Source: CANNDT01 sp945876205 (GTDB lineage Bacteria > Acidobacteriota > Vicinamibacteria > Vicinamibacterales > UBA2999). Taken from it: a DNA stretch of 41,471 bases. Positions 32,892-40,293 of the stretch are shown here, piece after piece. The translations under genes and the position numbers were made by a program. Every line of letters begins with the position of its first letter. The stretch's first letter is position 1. The DNA lies in NCBI GenBank assembly GCA_947503365.1, contig CANNDT010000034.1, positions 1 to 41,471 of the forward strand. Reading direction: 5' to 3'. The notes under the pieces were generated by a model. That model did not search any database and had not been told where the DNA came from. It saw only the letters and a list, made by a program, of their open reading frames with translations.

Positions 32892-33607
32892 AGCGGATGA
32901 CGATCCCAGTCCTTGTAGATCAGGTATTTTGCCGGCTGCTTGCCAAGTGCGCCGAACCATTGCGGGCAGTAAGGCGCCATCCAGATAAAGTCGCCGGCGG
33001 CTACCGGATACCAGGCGTCGCCCAGGCGGTAGATGCCGCCGCCTTCGAGCATCAGCAGCCCGTGCTCCATGACGTGACTCTCGACGGCCGGCAGGGCGGC
33101 GCCGGGCTGGTAGGTCATCGTGTTCACGCGGAAGTCGAACGCCGGATCGTCGGGCACGAGGCCGCGCACTTCGAGCCACGGATCATCGTTGAGACGGGTC
33201 GGTGAGGTGGCACTCTCGCGCCCGGTCAACAGTTCAGGCACAGCATGACCGTCGAGCGGCTCGTACGGCTTCTCGATGACCGCGGCGCGGGCGGCGCTTT
33301 CGGCCGTCAGGATGGCTCCATGGCCCGGAGGCGTATAGGCGTAGTCGCCGCGTGCAAGCCGACGGCCTTCGAGGCTCATCGTTCCCCCGAGGACGTAGAC
33401 AAACCGCTGATGGGCCGTGGGCGCGAGCGTCCCTCCCGCTTCAATCTCCGCCGTGTACTGGGTGAAGGCGGCACCGCCCGCCGGCGAGATGTGCACGACG
33501 GCGGTCGCCTTGTGCATGCCGGGAAGCATCGCGCGGACGAAGGCGTCCGGCGTGTGCAGCAGGTGGTTCTGCGCCTGCGCGCTGCGAGTGTGTCCGAGTT
33601 TTTCCAC
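32888..33607 (-). CDS. allE: (S)-Ureidoglycine aminohydrolase, bicupin
   Basis: The 239-residue protein has two cupin halves: residues ~55-110 (RFVYVLGGTMSLEGRRLARG, DYAYTPPGHGAI) and ~150-230 (ESHVMEHGLLMLEGGGIYRL, AAGDFIWMAPYCPQWFGALG). The HVMEHGLLMLEG block carries the Glu/His Mn ligands of UGlyAH, and the terminal ALGKQPAKYLIYKDWDRHP matches that family. It hydrolyses ureidoglycine to ureidoglycolate and ammonia. The start is the GTG at 33607, one base after the allantoinase stop; ATGA overlap links it to the next gene. Confidence 0.9.
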   Translation of the reverse strand: MEKLGHTRSAQAQNHLLHTPDAFVRAMLPGMHKATAVVHISPAGGAAFTQYTAEIEAGGTLAPTAHQRFVYVLGGTMSLEGRRLARGDYAYTPPGHGAILTAESAARAAVIEKPYEPLDGHAVPELLTGRESATSPTRLNDDPWLEVRGLVPDDPAFDFRVNTMTYQPGAALPAVESHVMEHGLLMLEGGGIYRLGDAWYPVAAGDFIWMAPYCPQWFGALGKQPAKYLIYKDWDRHPL

Positions 33608-33608
33608 G

Positions 33609-34943
33609 TTAGCTATTGTCGGGTCGAATCAGCTTTCCCTGTCCAGTTGCCACGATGCGGCCGCCCTCGAAGAGGGTTTCACCTCGGCGAATCGTTCGCC
33701 TCACGGTGCCGCGGAACGTTGCCCCGAGATACGGGCTGATCTTGTGTCGCTGGAACAAGTCCGCCTCCGTGAGCGTAATCGACTCCGCGGGATCGACGAT
33801 CGCCAGGTCCGCATCCATGCCGACGCGCAGCGATCCTTTCCGCTCGATCCTGAACCGGCGGGCTGGAACCGTGGCGACGAGCGCCGCGATCCGCTCGATC
33901 GGCAGGCCGCGCGCGTGAAAGCCGCGGTCGAGGAGTACCGCCAGCGTTGACTGCACGCCGGCAATTCCGCCCCACGCGGACGCGAAGTCGCCGCCCTTCA
34001 TCCCGGGCGTCGTCGGGGAATGATCGGATGCGACGATATCCACGTCACCGCGCATCACGGCATCCCAGAGCGCCTGCTGCTCCTGCGCCGGGCGCAACGG
34101 TGGCGCGCACTTGGCTGCGGCGCCGATCCGCTCCATGTCTTCCTCAGTGAAGAACAGGTAGTGCGCGCACGTCTCGATCGAGACGTTGACGCCGGCGGCG
34201 CGCGCTTCGGCGGCCAGCGCGACCCCTCGTCCAGAGCTGATGTGGACGATGTGGAGCCCGGCGCCGGTTTCGCGGGCGAAGAGCAGCGCGCGCTGGATGG
34301 CGTCGAGCTCGGCGACGAGCGGCCGCGAATCGAGAAAATCCCGCGCATCGCGTCTCGTCATTCGCCCTGAGAGCGTCTTCGTCAGCTCCTCGCTCTCGGC
34401 ATGCACCGCCACCGGCAGGCCGAGTCGAGTGGCCTCGCGCATCCCCTCGAGCAGCGTCACGTCATCTGCCCTTGGAAACTCCGGCAGTCCCGAGTCGCAC
34501 ATGAAGGCCTTGAAGCCGATCACGCCGCGGCTGGCGAGCTCCGCCATCTCGGTCACCGACCCGGGCACCAGGCCGCCCCAGAGCGCGAAGTCGGTGATCG
34601 ACGCCGCTTCGAGCGCGGTCCGCTTGCGATCGAACTCGCGCGCGTTGAGCGTGCACGGCGTCGAGTTGAGCGGCATGTCGAAGAAGAGCGTGCCGCCGCC
34701 GGCGGCGAGCGCGCGACTTCCGGTGGCGGCGCCTTCCCATTCGGCGCGGCCCGGTTCGTTGAAATGGAGATGCACGTCGATGAGGCCGGGCAGGACGAGC
34801 AGGCCTCGCGCATCGATGTCCGTTGCGCCCGCCGGCAGTTCCGGTGCGATGTTCGCGATGCGCTCGCCTTCGATCGAGAGGTCCGCGCGTCTCTGGCCCT
34901 CAGGCGTGACGAGCGTGCCGCCGCGGACGGTGACGTCAGCCAC
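33609..34943 (-). CDS. allB: Allantoinase
   Basis: The protein is a cyclic amidohydrolase: GLIDVHLHFNEPG with the first metal His pair, GFKAFMCDSG with the carbamylated Lys, HAESEEL, HIVHISSGRGVALA and IVASDHSPTTPGMKGGDFAS, all in the order of AllB/dihydroorotase-type enzymes. The MCDSG, SDHSPTTP and WGGIAGVQSTL blocks are typical for allantoinase. It opens the hydantoin ring of allantoin to give allantoate. I start at the GTG at 34943 (VADVTVRGGTLVTPEG), which overlaps the previous stop; the ATG at 34964 is in frame and would add seven residues. Confidence 0.9.
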   Translation of the reverse strand: MADVTVRGGTLVTPEGQRRADLSIEGERIANIAPELPAGATDIDARGLLVLPGLIDVHLHFNEPGRAEWEGAATGSRALAAGGGTLFFDMPLNSTPCTLNAREFDRKRTALEAASITDFALWGGLVPGSVTEMAELASRGVIGFKAFMCDSGLPEFPRADDVTLLEGMREATRLGLPVAVHAESEELTKTLSGRMTRRDARDFLDSRPLVAELDAIQRALLFARETGAGLHIVHISSGRGVALAAEARAAGVNVSIETCAHYLFFTEEDMERIGAAAKCAPPLRPAQEQQALWDAVMRGDVDIVASDHSPTTPGMKGGDFASAWGGIAGVQSTLAVLLDRGFHARGLPIERIAALVATVPARRFRIERKGSLRVGMDADLAIVDPAESITLTEADLFQRHKISPYLGATFRGTVRRTIRRGETLFEGGRIVATGQGKLIRPDNS

Positions 34944-36177
34944 GATGCTCTCTCGCCAGTTCATCGAGGAACCCGAGTCCGGCGGTCAACGCGGCGTCCA
35001 CGTCGCTGGCCGTCACCGACTCGTCCGGATGATGGCTGATCCCGCCAGGGGTGCGGAGAAAGAGCATCGCTGCCGGCATGACGGTCGCGACGACCATCGC
35101 ATCATGCCCGGCGCCGCTGGTCATCCGATGCACGGCATGGCCGGCCTGAGCGACGCTGAGCTGGAGCATCACGGTGAGCGCCGGGTCCATCGGCACGCTT
35201 GCCTGGTCGAGGTGTGGCTCACACGTGACCTCGAGGCTTCGGCACCTCGCAATGTCCCTGGCGGCATCAACCAGGTGCTTCACCGACGCCGTGCGCGTCC
35301 CATCGTCGGCATGACGGACGTCGAGGCTCGCGCGGCATGTGCCGGCGATGACATTGGTCGCGCCGGGATGCGCCTCGATGCGGCCGACGGTCGCGACCAG
35401 ACCGTGCGTGTGCTGGGCATGCTGCTCGACGGCCGTGATCCATTCCGCGGCACCCGCCAGGGCATCCCGCCTGGCGGTCATCGGCGTCGTTCCTGCATGA
35501 TTCGCGTCGCCCTTGAAGACGAGACCAAGACGACTTTGACCAGCAATTGCGTCAACGACGCCCAGCGGTTGTCCCAGGCGGTCGAGCACCGGACCCTGCT
35601 CGATATGAAATTCGAGATAGCCGATGGCGTCCGCTCCAGCAACGGTGTCTTTACGCTGATGTGGATCCAGGCCGAAGGCTCGAATCGCGTCGGCCACGGT
35701 GCGACCGCGGGCGTCGCGACGCTCCAGCACGTCCGCACTCAAGGTGCCAGCGAGTCCGCGGCTACCGATGAAGGGCAGGCCGAACCGTACGCCTTCTTCA
35801 TCTGAAAAGCCGACGACCTCAATGGCGTACGGAAGGCGCTTCTCGCCGAGCAATTCCACGAGCGCGATGCCCATGACCACCCCGAGGATGCCGTCGAAGG
35901 CACCCGCGTGGGGAACGGTGTCGAGATGCGATCCAATGAACAGGCGCTTCGAAGGGCTCCCCGCTGGTAATGGCGCCGCGGCCAGCACACCGCGAAGATT
36001 GCCTGCCGCGTCGACCCGTACCGTCATGCCGAGGCGCTGCATCCATTCGGAGAGTTGTGCATGGACGCCACGCATCGGTTCCGATAGGAAGGGTCGCGTC
36101 GTGAATCCGGGCTCCTCGGAGCACTCGGCCAGGCGCCGGCACCATGCGATCACCTCGCGGGCGGTCTCCTGAGCCAT
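34936..36177 (-). CDS. Allantoate amidohydrolase (M20 family)
   Basis: The 413-residue protein carries the M20 metal ligand blocks IGSHLDTVPHAGAFDG, FSDEEGVRFGLPFIGSRGLA, EFHIEQGPVLDRL, GDANHAGTTPMTARRDAL, and ISHHPDESV, typical of Zn/Mn N-carbamoyl-amidohydrolases of the allantoate amidohydrolase/AllC group. It cleaves allantoate to (S)-ureidoglycine, CO2 and ammonia, the substrate of the ureidoglycine aminohydrolase in the same operon. The NHAGTTPM motif is the dimerisation/substrate-binding insert. Its ATG overlaps the HIU hydrolase stop by one base. Confidence 0.85.
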   Translation of the reverse strand: MAQETAREVIAWCRRLAECSEEPGFTTRPFLSEPMRGVHAQLSEWMQRLGMTVRVDAAGNLRGVLAAAPLPAGSPSKRLFIGSHLDTVPHAGAFDGILGVVMGIALVELLGEKRLPYAIEVVGFSDEEGVRFGLPFIGSRGLAGTLSADVLERRDARGRTVADAIRAFGLDPHQRKDTVAGADAIGYLEFHIEQGPVLDRLGQPLGVVDAIAGQSRLGLVFKGDANHAGTTPMTARRDALAGAAEWITAVEQHAQHTHGLVATVGRIEAHPGATNVIAGTCRASLDVRHADDGTRTASVKHLVDAARDIARCRSLEVTCEPHLDQASVPMDPALTVMLQLSVAQAGHAVHRMTSGAGHDAMVVATVMPAAMLFLRTPGGISHHPDESVTASDVDAALTAGLGFLDELAREHRG

Positions 36178-36530
36178 TAGGAACCGCGGTACGTGCTGTA
36201 GCCGTAGGGCGACAGCAGGAGGGGCACGTGATAGTTGCCGGCCGCATCAGCGATGCCCACGCGGATCACGATGTCGCCGAGGAACGGAGGGTCGGTGAGC
36301 GGCACGCCGCCGCGCGCGAAGTAGTCACCGACGTGGAATGTCAGCTCGTAAATGCCGGTTTCGAGTCGATCGCCGGACATCAAGGGCACATCCGTTCGGC
36401 CGTCGGCGTTGGTGAGGGCGGATGACACCGGCCAGCGCTCGTCGCCTTCGATCCTGTGCAGCTCGATGCCCACGCCCCGGGCAGGGACGCCGCGCGACGT
36501 GTCGAGGACGTGCGTCGAGATCCTGGCCAT
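36177..36530 (-). CDS. uraH: 5-Hydroxyisourate hydrolase (transthyretin-like)
   Basis: The 117-residue protein has the two signatures of HIU hydrolases: N-terminal ISTHVLDTSRGVPA with the active-site His and C-terminal YSTYRGS, which closes the catalytic channel. The HVGDYF region supplies another conserved His. It turns the 5-hydroxyisourate made by urate oxidase into OHCU. There is no signal peptide, so it is cytoplasmic. It lies one base after the urate oxidase stop and overlaps the next gene by one base. Confidence 0.95.
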   Translation of the reverse strand: MARISTHVLDTSRGVPARGVGIELHRIEGDERWPVSSALTNADGRTDVPLMSGDRLETGIYELTFHVGDYFARGGVPLTDPPFLGDIVIRVGIADAAGNYHVPLLLSPYGYSTYRGS

Positions 36531-36531
36531 A

Positions 36532-37377
36532 TCAGCGTTTGAGCCGCAATCCCAGGACGCCGTACGGCGGGCGCGCCTCGGTGTAGACGCCGACTTCGTC
36601 GCCGCGCTCCGTCACGGTATCCCACGTCCGGTTGTTGGCCTCGAGGTGGATCTCGGCGATCCCGGGAATCTCCTCGAGAATCAACGTCCCCATCTGGTGA
36701 ATCAACTGCTGGATGCTGCCCGACTCGAACGAGCGGAAGACGTCCTTCACGACGCGGCGGGCGGTGGCAGTGTCTCCGCCGCACGCACCCGTCGCCGGAT
36801 CGGCATAGCGCCACTCGAGATCGAGCCACATGTGGAGCGGCCGGTTCCGGATGTCAGGCAGCGTCGTGTACTCGTCGCGCACGAATCCGTGGAAGGAGCT
36901 CCCGCCCAGGCGCACCAGCTTGAAGCCGCGCAGGCCGGCGACGCTTTCGATGGCGCGCCCGTGGCCGCGCTCGACACGCGCGGTGGCGCGCTCGGGACCG
37001 GACGGCGCGAAGGCGCTGTCGCCGCCGAGACCGCCGTAGGGGATCTCCACGGCAGATACCTGTACGCCTTCGGTCTGCGAGTACTTATCCAGAAACTTCG
37101 ATGCGAGGAAATCGCAGAACTCGCCGAGATCCTGTCCGGTGAAGTTGAGCGTTTCCCGCTGGATGAAGTTCTTCATCGAATCGGTCGCGACCAGACCGGT
37201 GTTGTCGCCGCTGGCATACGTCGGCCAGAAGGCGTCACCGTAGACGAGCATCAGGACGCTGGCGCCGAATATCGGACTCTGGCCGGCCGGCGTCTGGCCA
37301 TCCCGGTTGAGCCGATAGACGATGACGTCGCCCTTGCCGTAGTAGTGCTGCTTCCAGCCGCTGGCGAACTCTTCCAC
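36532..37377 (-). CDS. Urate oxidase (cofactor-free uricase)
   Basis: The 281-residue protein shows the two-tunnelling-fold uricase blocks: YGKGDVIVYRLNRDG (with the Lys of the catalytic triad), LVATDSMKNFIQRETL (with the Thr), DFLASKFLDKYSQ, SSFHGFVRDEYTTLPD and HLEANNRTWDT (with Asn). It oxidises urate to 5-hydroxyisourate using O2 and needs no cofactor. The start is a GTG at 37377 with GGAG upstream, 17 bases after the uraD stop. Unlike Bacillus PucL it is not fused to the decarboxylase. Confidence 0.95.
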   Translation of the reverse strand: MEEFASGWKQHYYGKGDVIVYRLNRDGQTPAGQSPIFGASVLMLVYGDAFWPTYASGDNTGLVATDSMKNFIQRETLNFTGQDLGEFCDFLASKFLDKYSQTEGVQVSAVEIPYGGLGGDSAFAPSGPERATARVERGHGRAIESVAGLRGFKLVRLGGSSFHGFVRDEYTTLPDIRNRPLHMWLDLEWRYADPATGACGGDTATARRVVKDVFRSFESGSIQQLIHQMGTLILEEIPGIAEIHLEANNRTWDTVTERGDEVGVYTEARPPYGVLGLRLKR

Positions 37378-37394
37378 GAATGCTCCTGACTCTG

Positions 37395-37931
37395 CTAGAT
37401 GCGGCGCGGGCCTTCACGGCCCGCGAGGGTAACGATATCGTCAAGCCTGAAGCGCGCAATGCGGTAGACCTGCCGCAATGCTTCCGCGAACTCTTCTTCC
37501 GCCGTGCGCGACAGACGCGCGTCGAGCGCCGTGAGCACCTGCTGCGACGTGCTGCCTGTGACCGCGAGCAGGAACGGGAAACCGAATGTCTCCCGGTATG
37601 CGGTGTTGAGCCGCTGCAACCGCGCGAAGTCGTCTGGCGTCAGGCGATCCAGGCCGGCACCCGCCTGTTCTCCCACCGACGCGTCACTCATCCGCGCGCG
37701 GGCGCCAAGATCCGGATGCGCCCGGAGCAGCGCGGTCTGGCGCTCACGCTCGGCTTCGGCAACTACCGTACTCATCGTCCGGTGCAACTCGTCCACCGAG
37801 GCGAACGGCCTCCGCGCCCACGCCGCTTCGGCGACCCACGGCGAGTGCTCGAACACCCAGCCGACCGCGTCGACGAATTGATCCCGGTTGAGAGCATTCA
37901 GTTGCGCGACCGTAACGGCAACGTCCTTCAC
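37395..37931 (-). CDS. uraD: OHCU decarboxylase
   Basis: The 178-residue protein has the UraD pattern: FVDAVGWVFEHSPWVAEAAW, LLRAHPDLGARARM with the HPDLG block (catalytic His) and SVGEQAGAGLDRL (Glu), then YRETFGFPFLLAVTG. It decarboxylates OHCU to (S)-allantoin. The start is a GTG at 37931 or 37937; the in-frame ATG at 38072 would run through the inverted repeat at 37938-38010 and add a foreign leader. Length is right for the family with the GTG. Confidence 0.9.
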   Translation of the reverse strand: MKDVAVTVAQLNALNRDQFVDAVGWVFEHSPWVAEAAWARRPFASVDELHRTMSTVVAEAERERQTALLRAHPDLGARARMSDASVGEQAGAGLDRLTPDDFARLQRLNTAYRETFGFPFLLAVTGSTSQQVLTALDARLSRTAEEEFAEALRQVYRIARFRLDDIVTLAGREGPRRI

Positions 37932-37937
37932 CCCCAC

Positions 37938-38010
37938 GGCACACCGAGGCCGCGAGGCACTGAGGTCAAAAAAACAAAAATAACTCGGTGCCTCGGTGCC
38001 TCGGTGTGTC
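37938..38010. repeat. Long imperfect inverted repeat with A-rich loop between xdh and uraD
   Basis: Arms at 37938-37964 and 37984-38010 (27 bases each) pair at 23 positions, plus two G-U pairs, leaving two mismatches. The loop is mostly A on the plus strand, so mostly U in the minus-strand mRNA. The right arm is a triple tandem of CTCGGTGC. It lies in the only sizeable gap of the purine operon, just before the uraD start. It resembles a mobile or dispersed repeat that could also attenuate or stabilise the mRNA. Confidence 0.7.
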
Positions 38011-38028
38011 GTCGCAGCGTGGGATGCC

Positions 38029-40293
38029 TCAACGAAGAGCCGCTCGCGCGACGCGGGCTCGCTGCACCGCAAAGAAGACGCGCTCGGGGGTGGCGGGGCT
38101 CGCGAACGTCACCGGGGCATGGTGACCGCCCCCCTCTTGATCGCCGAAGGCGGCGACCGCCTCGCGGATCGCTTCGCGCACCGAAATCGCCAGCATCAGC
38201 GGCGGCTCTCCCACAGCCTTGCTGCCGAAGACCACGTTCCGCTGTGTCGCACGCTCGAGGAAGTTGACCTCGAACACCTCGGGTAGCTCCGCCCACGACG
38301 GCAGTTTATACGTGGATGCGCCGGCGGTGGCGACGCGGCCCTCGGCGTCCCAGAGGAGCTCTTCGATCGTCAGCCAGCCGACGCCCTGCGCGAAGCCGCC
38401 TTCGATCTGGCCGCGATCGACGATGGGTGAGATCGAGTCGCCGACGTCCTGCAGGATGTCGACGCGACGGAGGTGGTAATCGCCGGTGAAACCGTCGACT
38501 TCGACTTCGGATACCGCGGCACCGTATGCGAAGTAGTGAAACGGCTTTCCTCGGCCGGTGGCCGTGTCGAAGTGGATGTCGGGCGTGCGGTAGTAGCCCT
38601 GCGCGAAGAGCGGCACACGTTGCTTGTAGGCCTCCTCGCAGAGATCGGCAAACGGCATCGACCGTCCGGCGGCGACGAGGTTCAGGCGCGCCATCAACTG
38701 CTCGCATGCGTTGACCACGGCCGCGCCGTTGAGATCGGTGCCGGCAGACGCGGCGGTCGCCGATGTGTTCGGCACCTTGTCGGTGCGCGTCGGCATCACG
38801 CGTACTCGATCGGCGGGAATGCCGAGGCTGTCCGCGGCGATTTGCTGGATCTTGGTGAAGAGTCCCTGGCCCATCTCGGTGCCGCCGTGATTCACCTGCA
38901 CGCTGCCGTCGCGGTAGATGAGCACGAGGGCGCCGCCCTGGTTGAAGAACGCCGCGGTGAACGAGATGCCGAACTTCGCCGGCGTGATGGCGAGGCCGCG
39001 CTTGGCGTGCGGATGCTGCTCGTTGAACGCGGCGATCTCCGCGACGCGATCGTCGAGACGGCTGGTCTCCTTGAGGCGATTCCAGATCGTCGTGAGGCGG
39101 CCGGCCTCTTCGACGACTTGCCCATACGGCGTGGTGTCGCCCTCGCGGTACAGGTTGCGCTGGCGGACGACGTGCGCCGGCAGCGAGAGCCGCCGCGCGG
39201 CCTGCGACAGGATTTCCTCGATGACGAGCATGCCCTGCGGTCCGCCGAACCCGCGGAAGGCGGTCTGCGACGTCTTGTGCGTGCGGCAGACGCGGCCGGT
39301 CAGCTCGGCGGCGGGAAGGTGGTAGGAGTTGTCGCAGTGAAAGAGCGACCGCCACATGATCGGCTCGGAGAGATCGAGGCTCCAGCCTCCGTCCGAATAG
39401 AGCTCCATCCGCACCGCCTCGATGTGGCCATCGGCGGACAGCCCGGCGGAGTATCGAGCCAGGTAGGGATGTCGCTTGCCGGTCAGCACCATGTCGAGGT
39501 GGCGCGGGAGGCGAACTCGCACGGGCCGCTTCGTCTTCCACGCGCCCAGCGCCGCGATCGCCGCATAGGCGTTGGCTTGCAGTTCCTTGCCCCCGAAAGC
39601 GCCACCCATCCGCAGGCATTCGACGGTCACCTGGTGCCTGGGCACGCCAAGGACGCGCGCGACGACGTCCTGGGTTTCTGATGGGTGCTGAGTGGAGGAG
39701 TGCAGCGCCACCATGCCGGTCTCGTCGAGCCAGGCGATGGCGGCCTGTGTTTCGAGATAGAAGTGTTCCTGGCCGCCGATCGAGAGTTCGCCGTCGACGC
39801 GCAACGCGCTCGAGGAGATGGCTGACGCGTCACCTCGCGACAGGCGAGCGGTCTCTGTCAGAAAACTGCCGGCGGCGATGGCCTCTTCGATCGTCAGAAT
39901 CGCCGGCTGCGGCTCGTAGATCGCTTTCACATGCGCCGCACCAGCGCGTGCCGCTTCCACCGTGTCGCCAAGCACCCAGGCCACCGGCTGGTGATGGAAC
40001 ATCACCTCGGCCGGGAACAGCGGCTCATCGTGGCGGGACGGTCCGGTGTCGCCTTCGCCCGGGACGTCGGCGGCTGTAAGCACGTAGACAACGCCGGGTT
40101 GCTGGAGCGCTGCGGCCGTGTCGATCGAGGTCAGGAGCGCGTGGGCATGCGGCGCCATGACCGGCCAGGCGTGGAGCAGACCGGGAAAGCGCGCGATCAG
40201 GTCATCGGTGTAGAGCGCCTCGCCGGTGACGTGGCCTCTCGCGCTCTCGTGCGGCACGGGCTGGCCGGCGATCGTCACGCGCGGGTCTCCCAC
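38029..40293 (-). CDS. xdhB: Xanthine dehydrogenase, molybdopterin-binding subunit
   Basis: The 754-residue protein matches the large subunit of xanthine dehydrogenases: RGHVTGEALYTDDL opening, RMGGAFGGKELQANAYAAIA (with the Glu near molybdenum), TAFRGFGGPQGMLVIEEILS (with the Arg that distinguishes purine hydroxylases), NHGGTEMGQGLFTKIQQIAA and VGEPPLMLAISVREAI with the catalytic Glu. These residues point to xanthine/hypoxanthine rather than aldehydes. It forms a heterodimer with the FAD/Fe-S subunit. The GTG start at 40293 overlaps the previous gene by 19 bases. XdhC, needed for cofactor insertion, is not in view. Confidence 0.9.
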   Translation of the reverse strand: MGDPRVTIAGQPVPHESARGHVTGEALYTDDLIARFPGLLHAWPVMAPHAHALLTSIDTAAALQQPGVVYVLTAADVPGEGDTGPSRHDEPLFPAEVMFHHQPVAWVLGDTVEAARAGAAHVKAIYEPQPAILTIEEAIAAGSFLTETARLSRGDASAISSSALRVDGELSIGGQEHFYLETQAAIAWLDETGMVALHSSTQHPSETQDVVARVLGVPRHQVTVECLRMGGAFGGKELQANAYAAIAALGAWKTKRPVRVRLPRHLDMVLTGKRHPYLARYSAGLSADGHIEAVRMELYSDGGWSLDLSEPIMWRSLFHCDNSYHLPAAELTGRVCRTHKTSQTAFRGFGGPQGMLVIEEILSQAARRLSLPAHVVRQRNLYREGDTTPYGQVVEEAGRLTTIWNRLKETSRLDDRVAEIAAFNEQHPHAKRGLAITPAKFGISFTAAFFNQGGALVLIYRDGSVQVNHGGTEMGQGLFTKIQQIAADSLGIPADRVRVMPTRTDKVPNTSATAASAGTDLNGAAVVNACEQLMARLNLVAAGRSMPFADLCEEAYKQRVPLFAQGYYRTPDIHFDTATGRGKPFHYFAYGAAVSEVEVDGFTGDYHLRRVDILQDVGDSISPIVDRGQIEGGFAQGVGWLTIEELLWDAEGRVATAGASTYKLPSWAELPEVFEVNFLERATQRNVVFGSKAVGEPPLMLAISVREAIREAVAAFGDQEGGGHHAPVTFASPATPERVFFAVQRARVARAALR

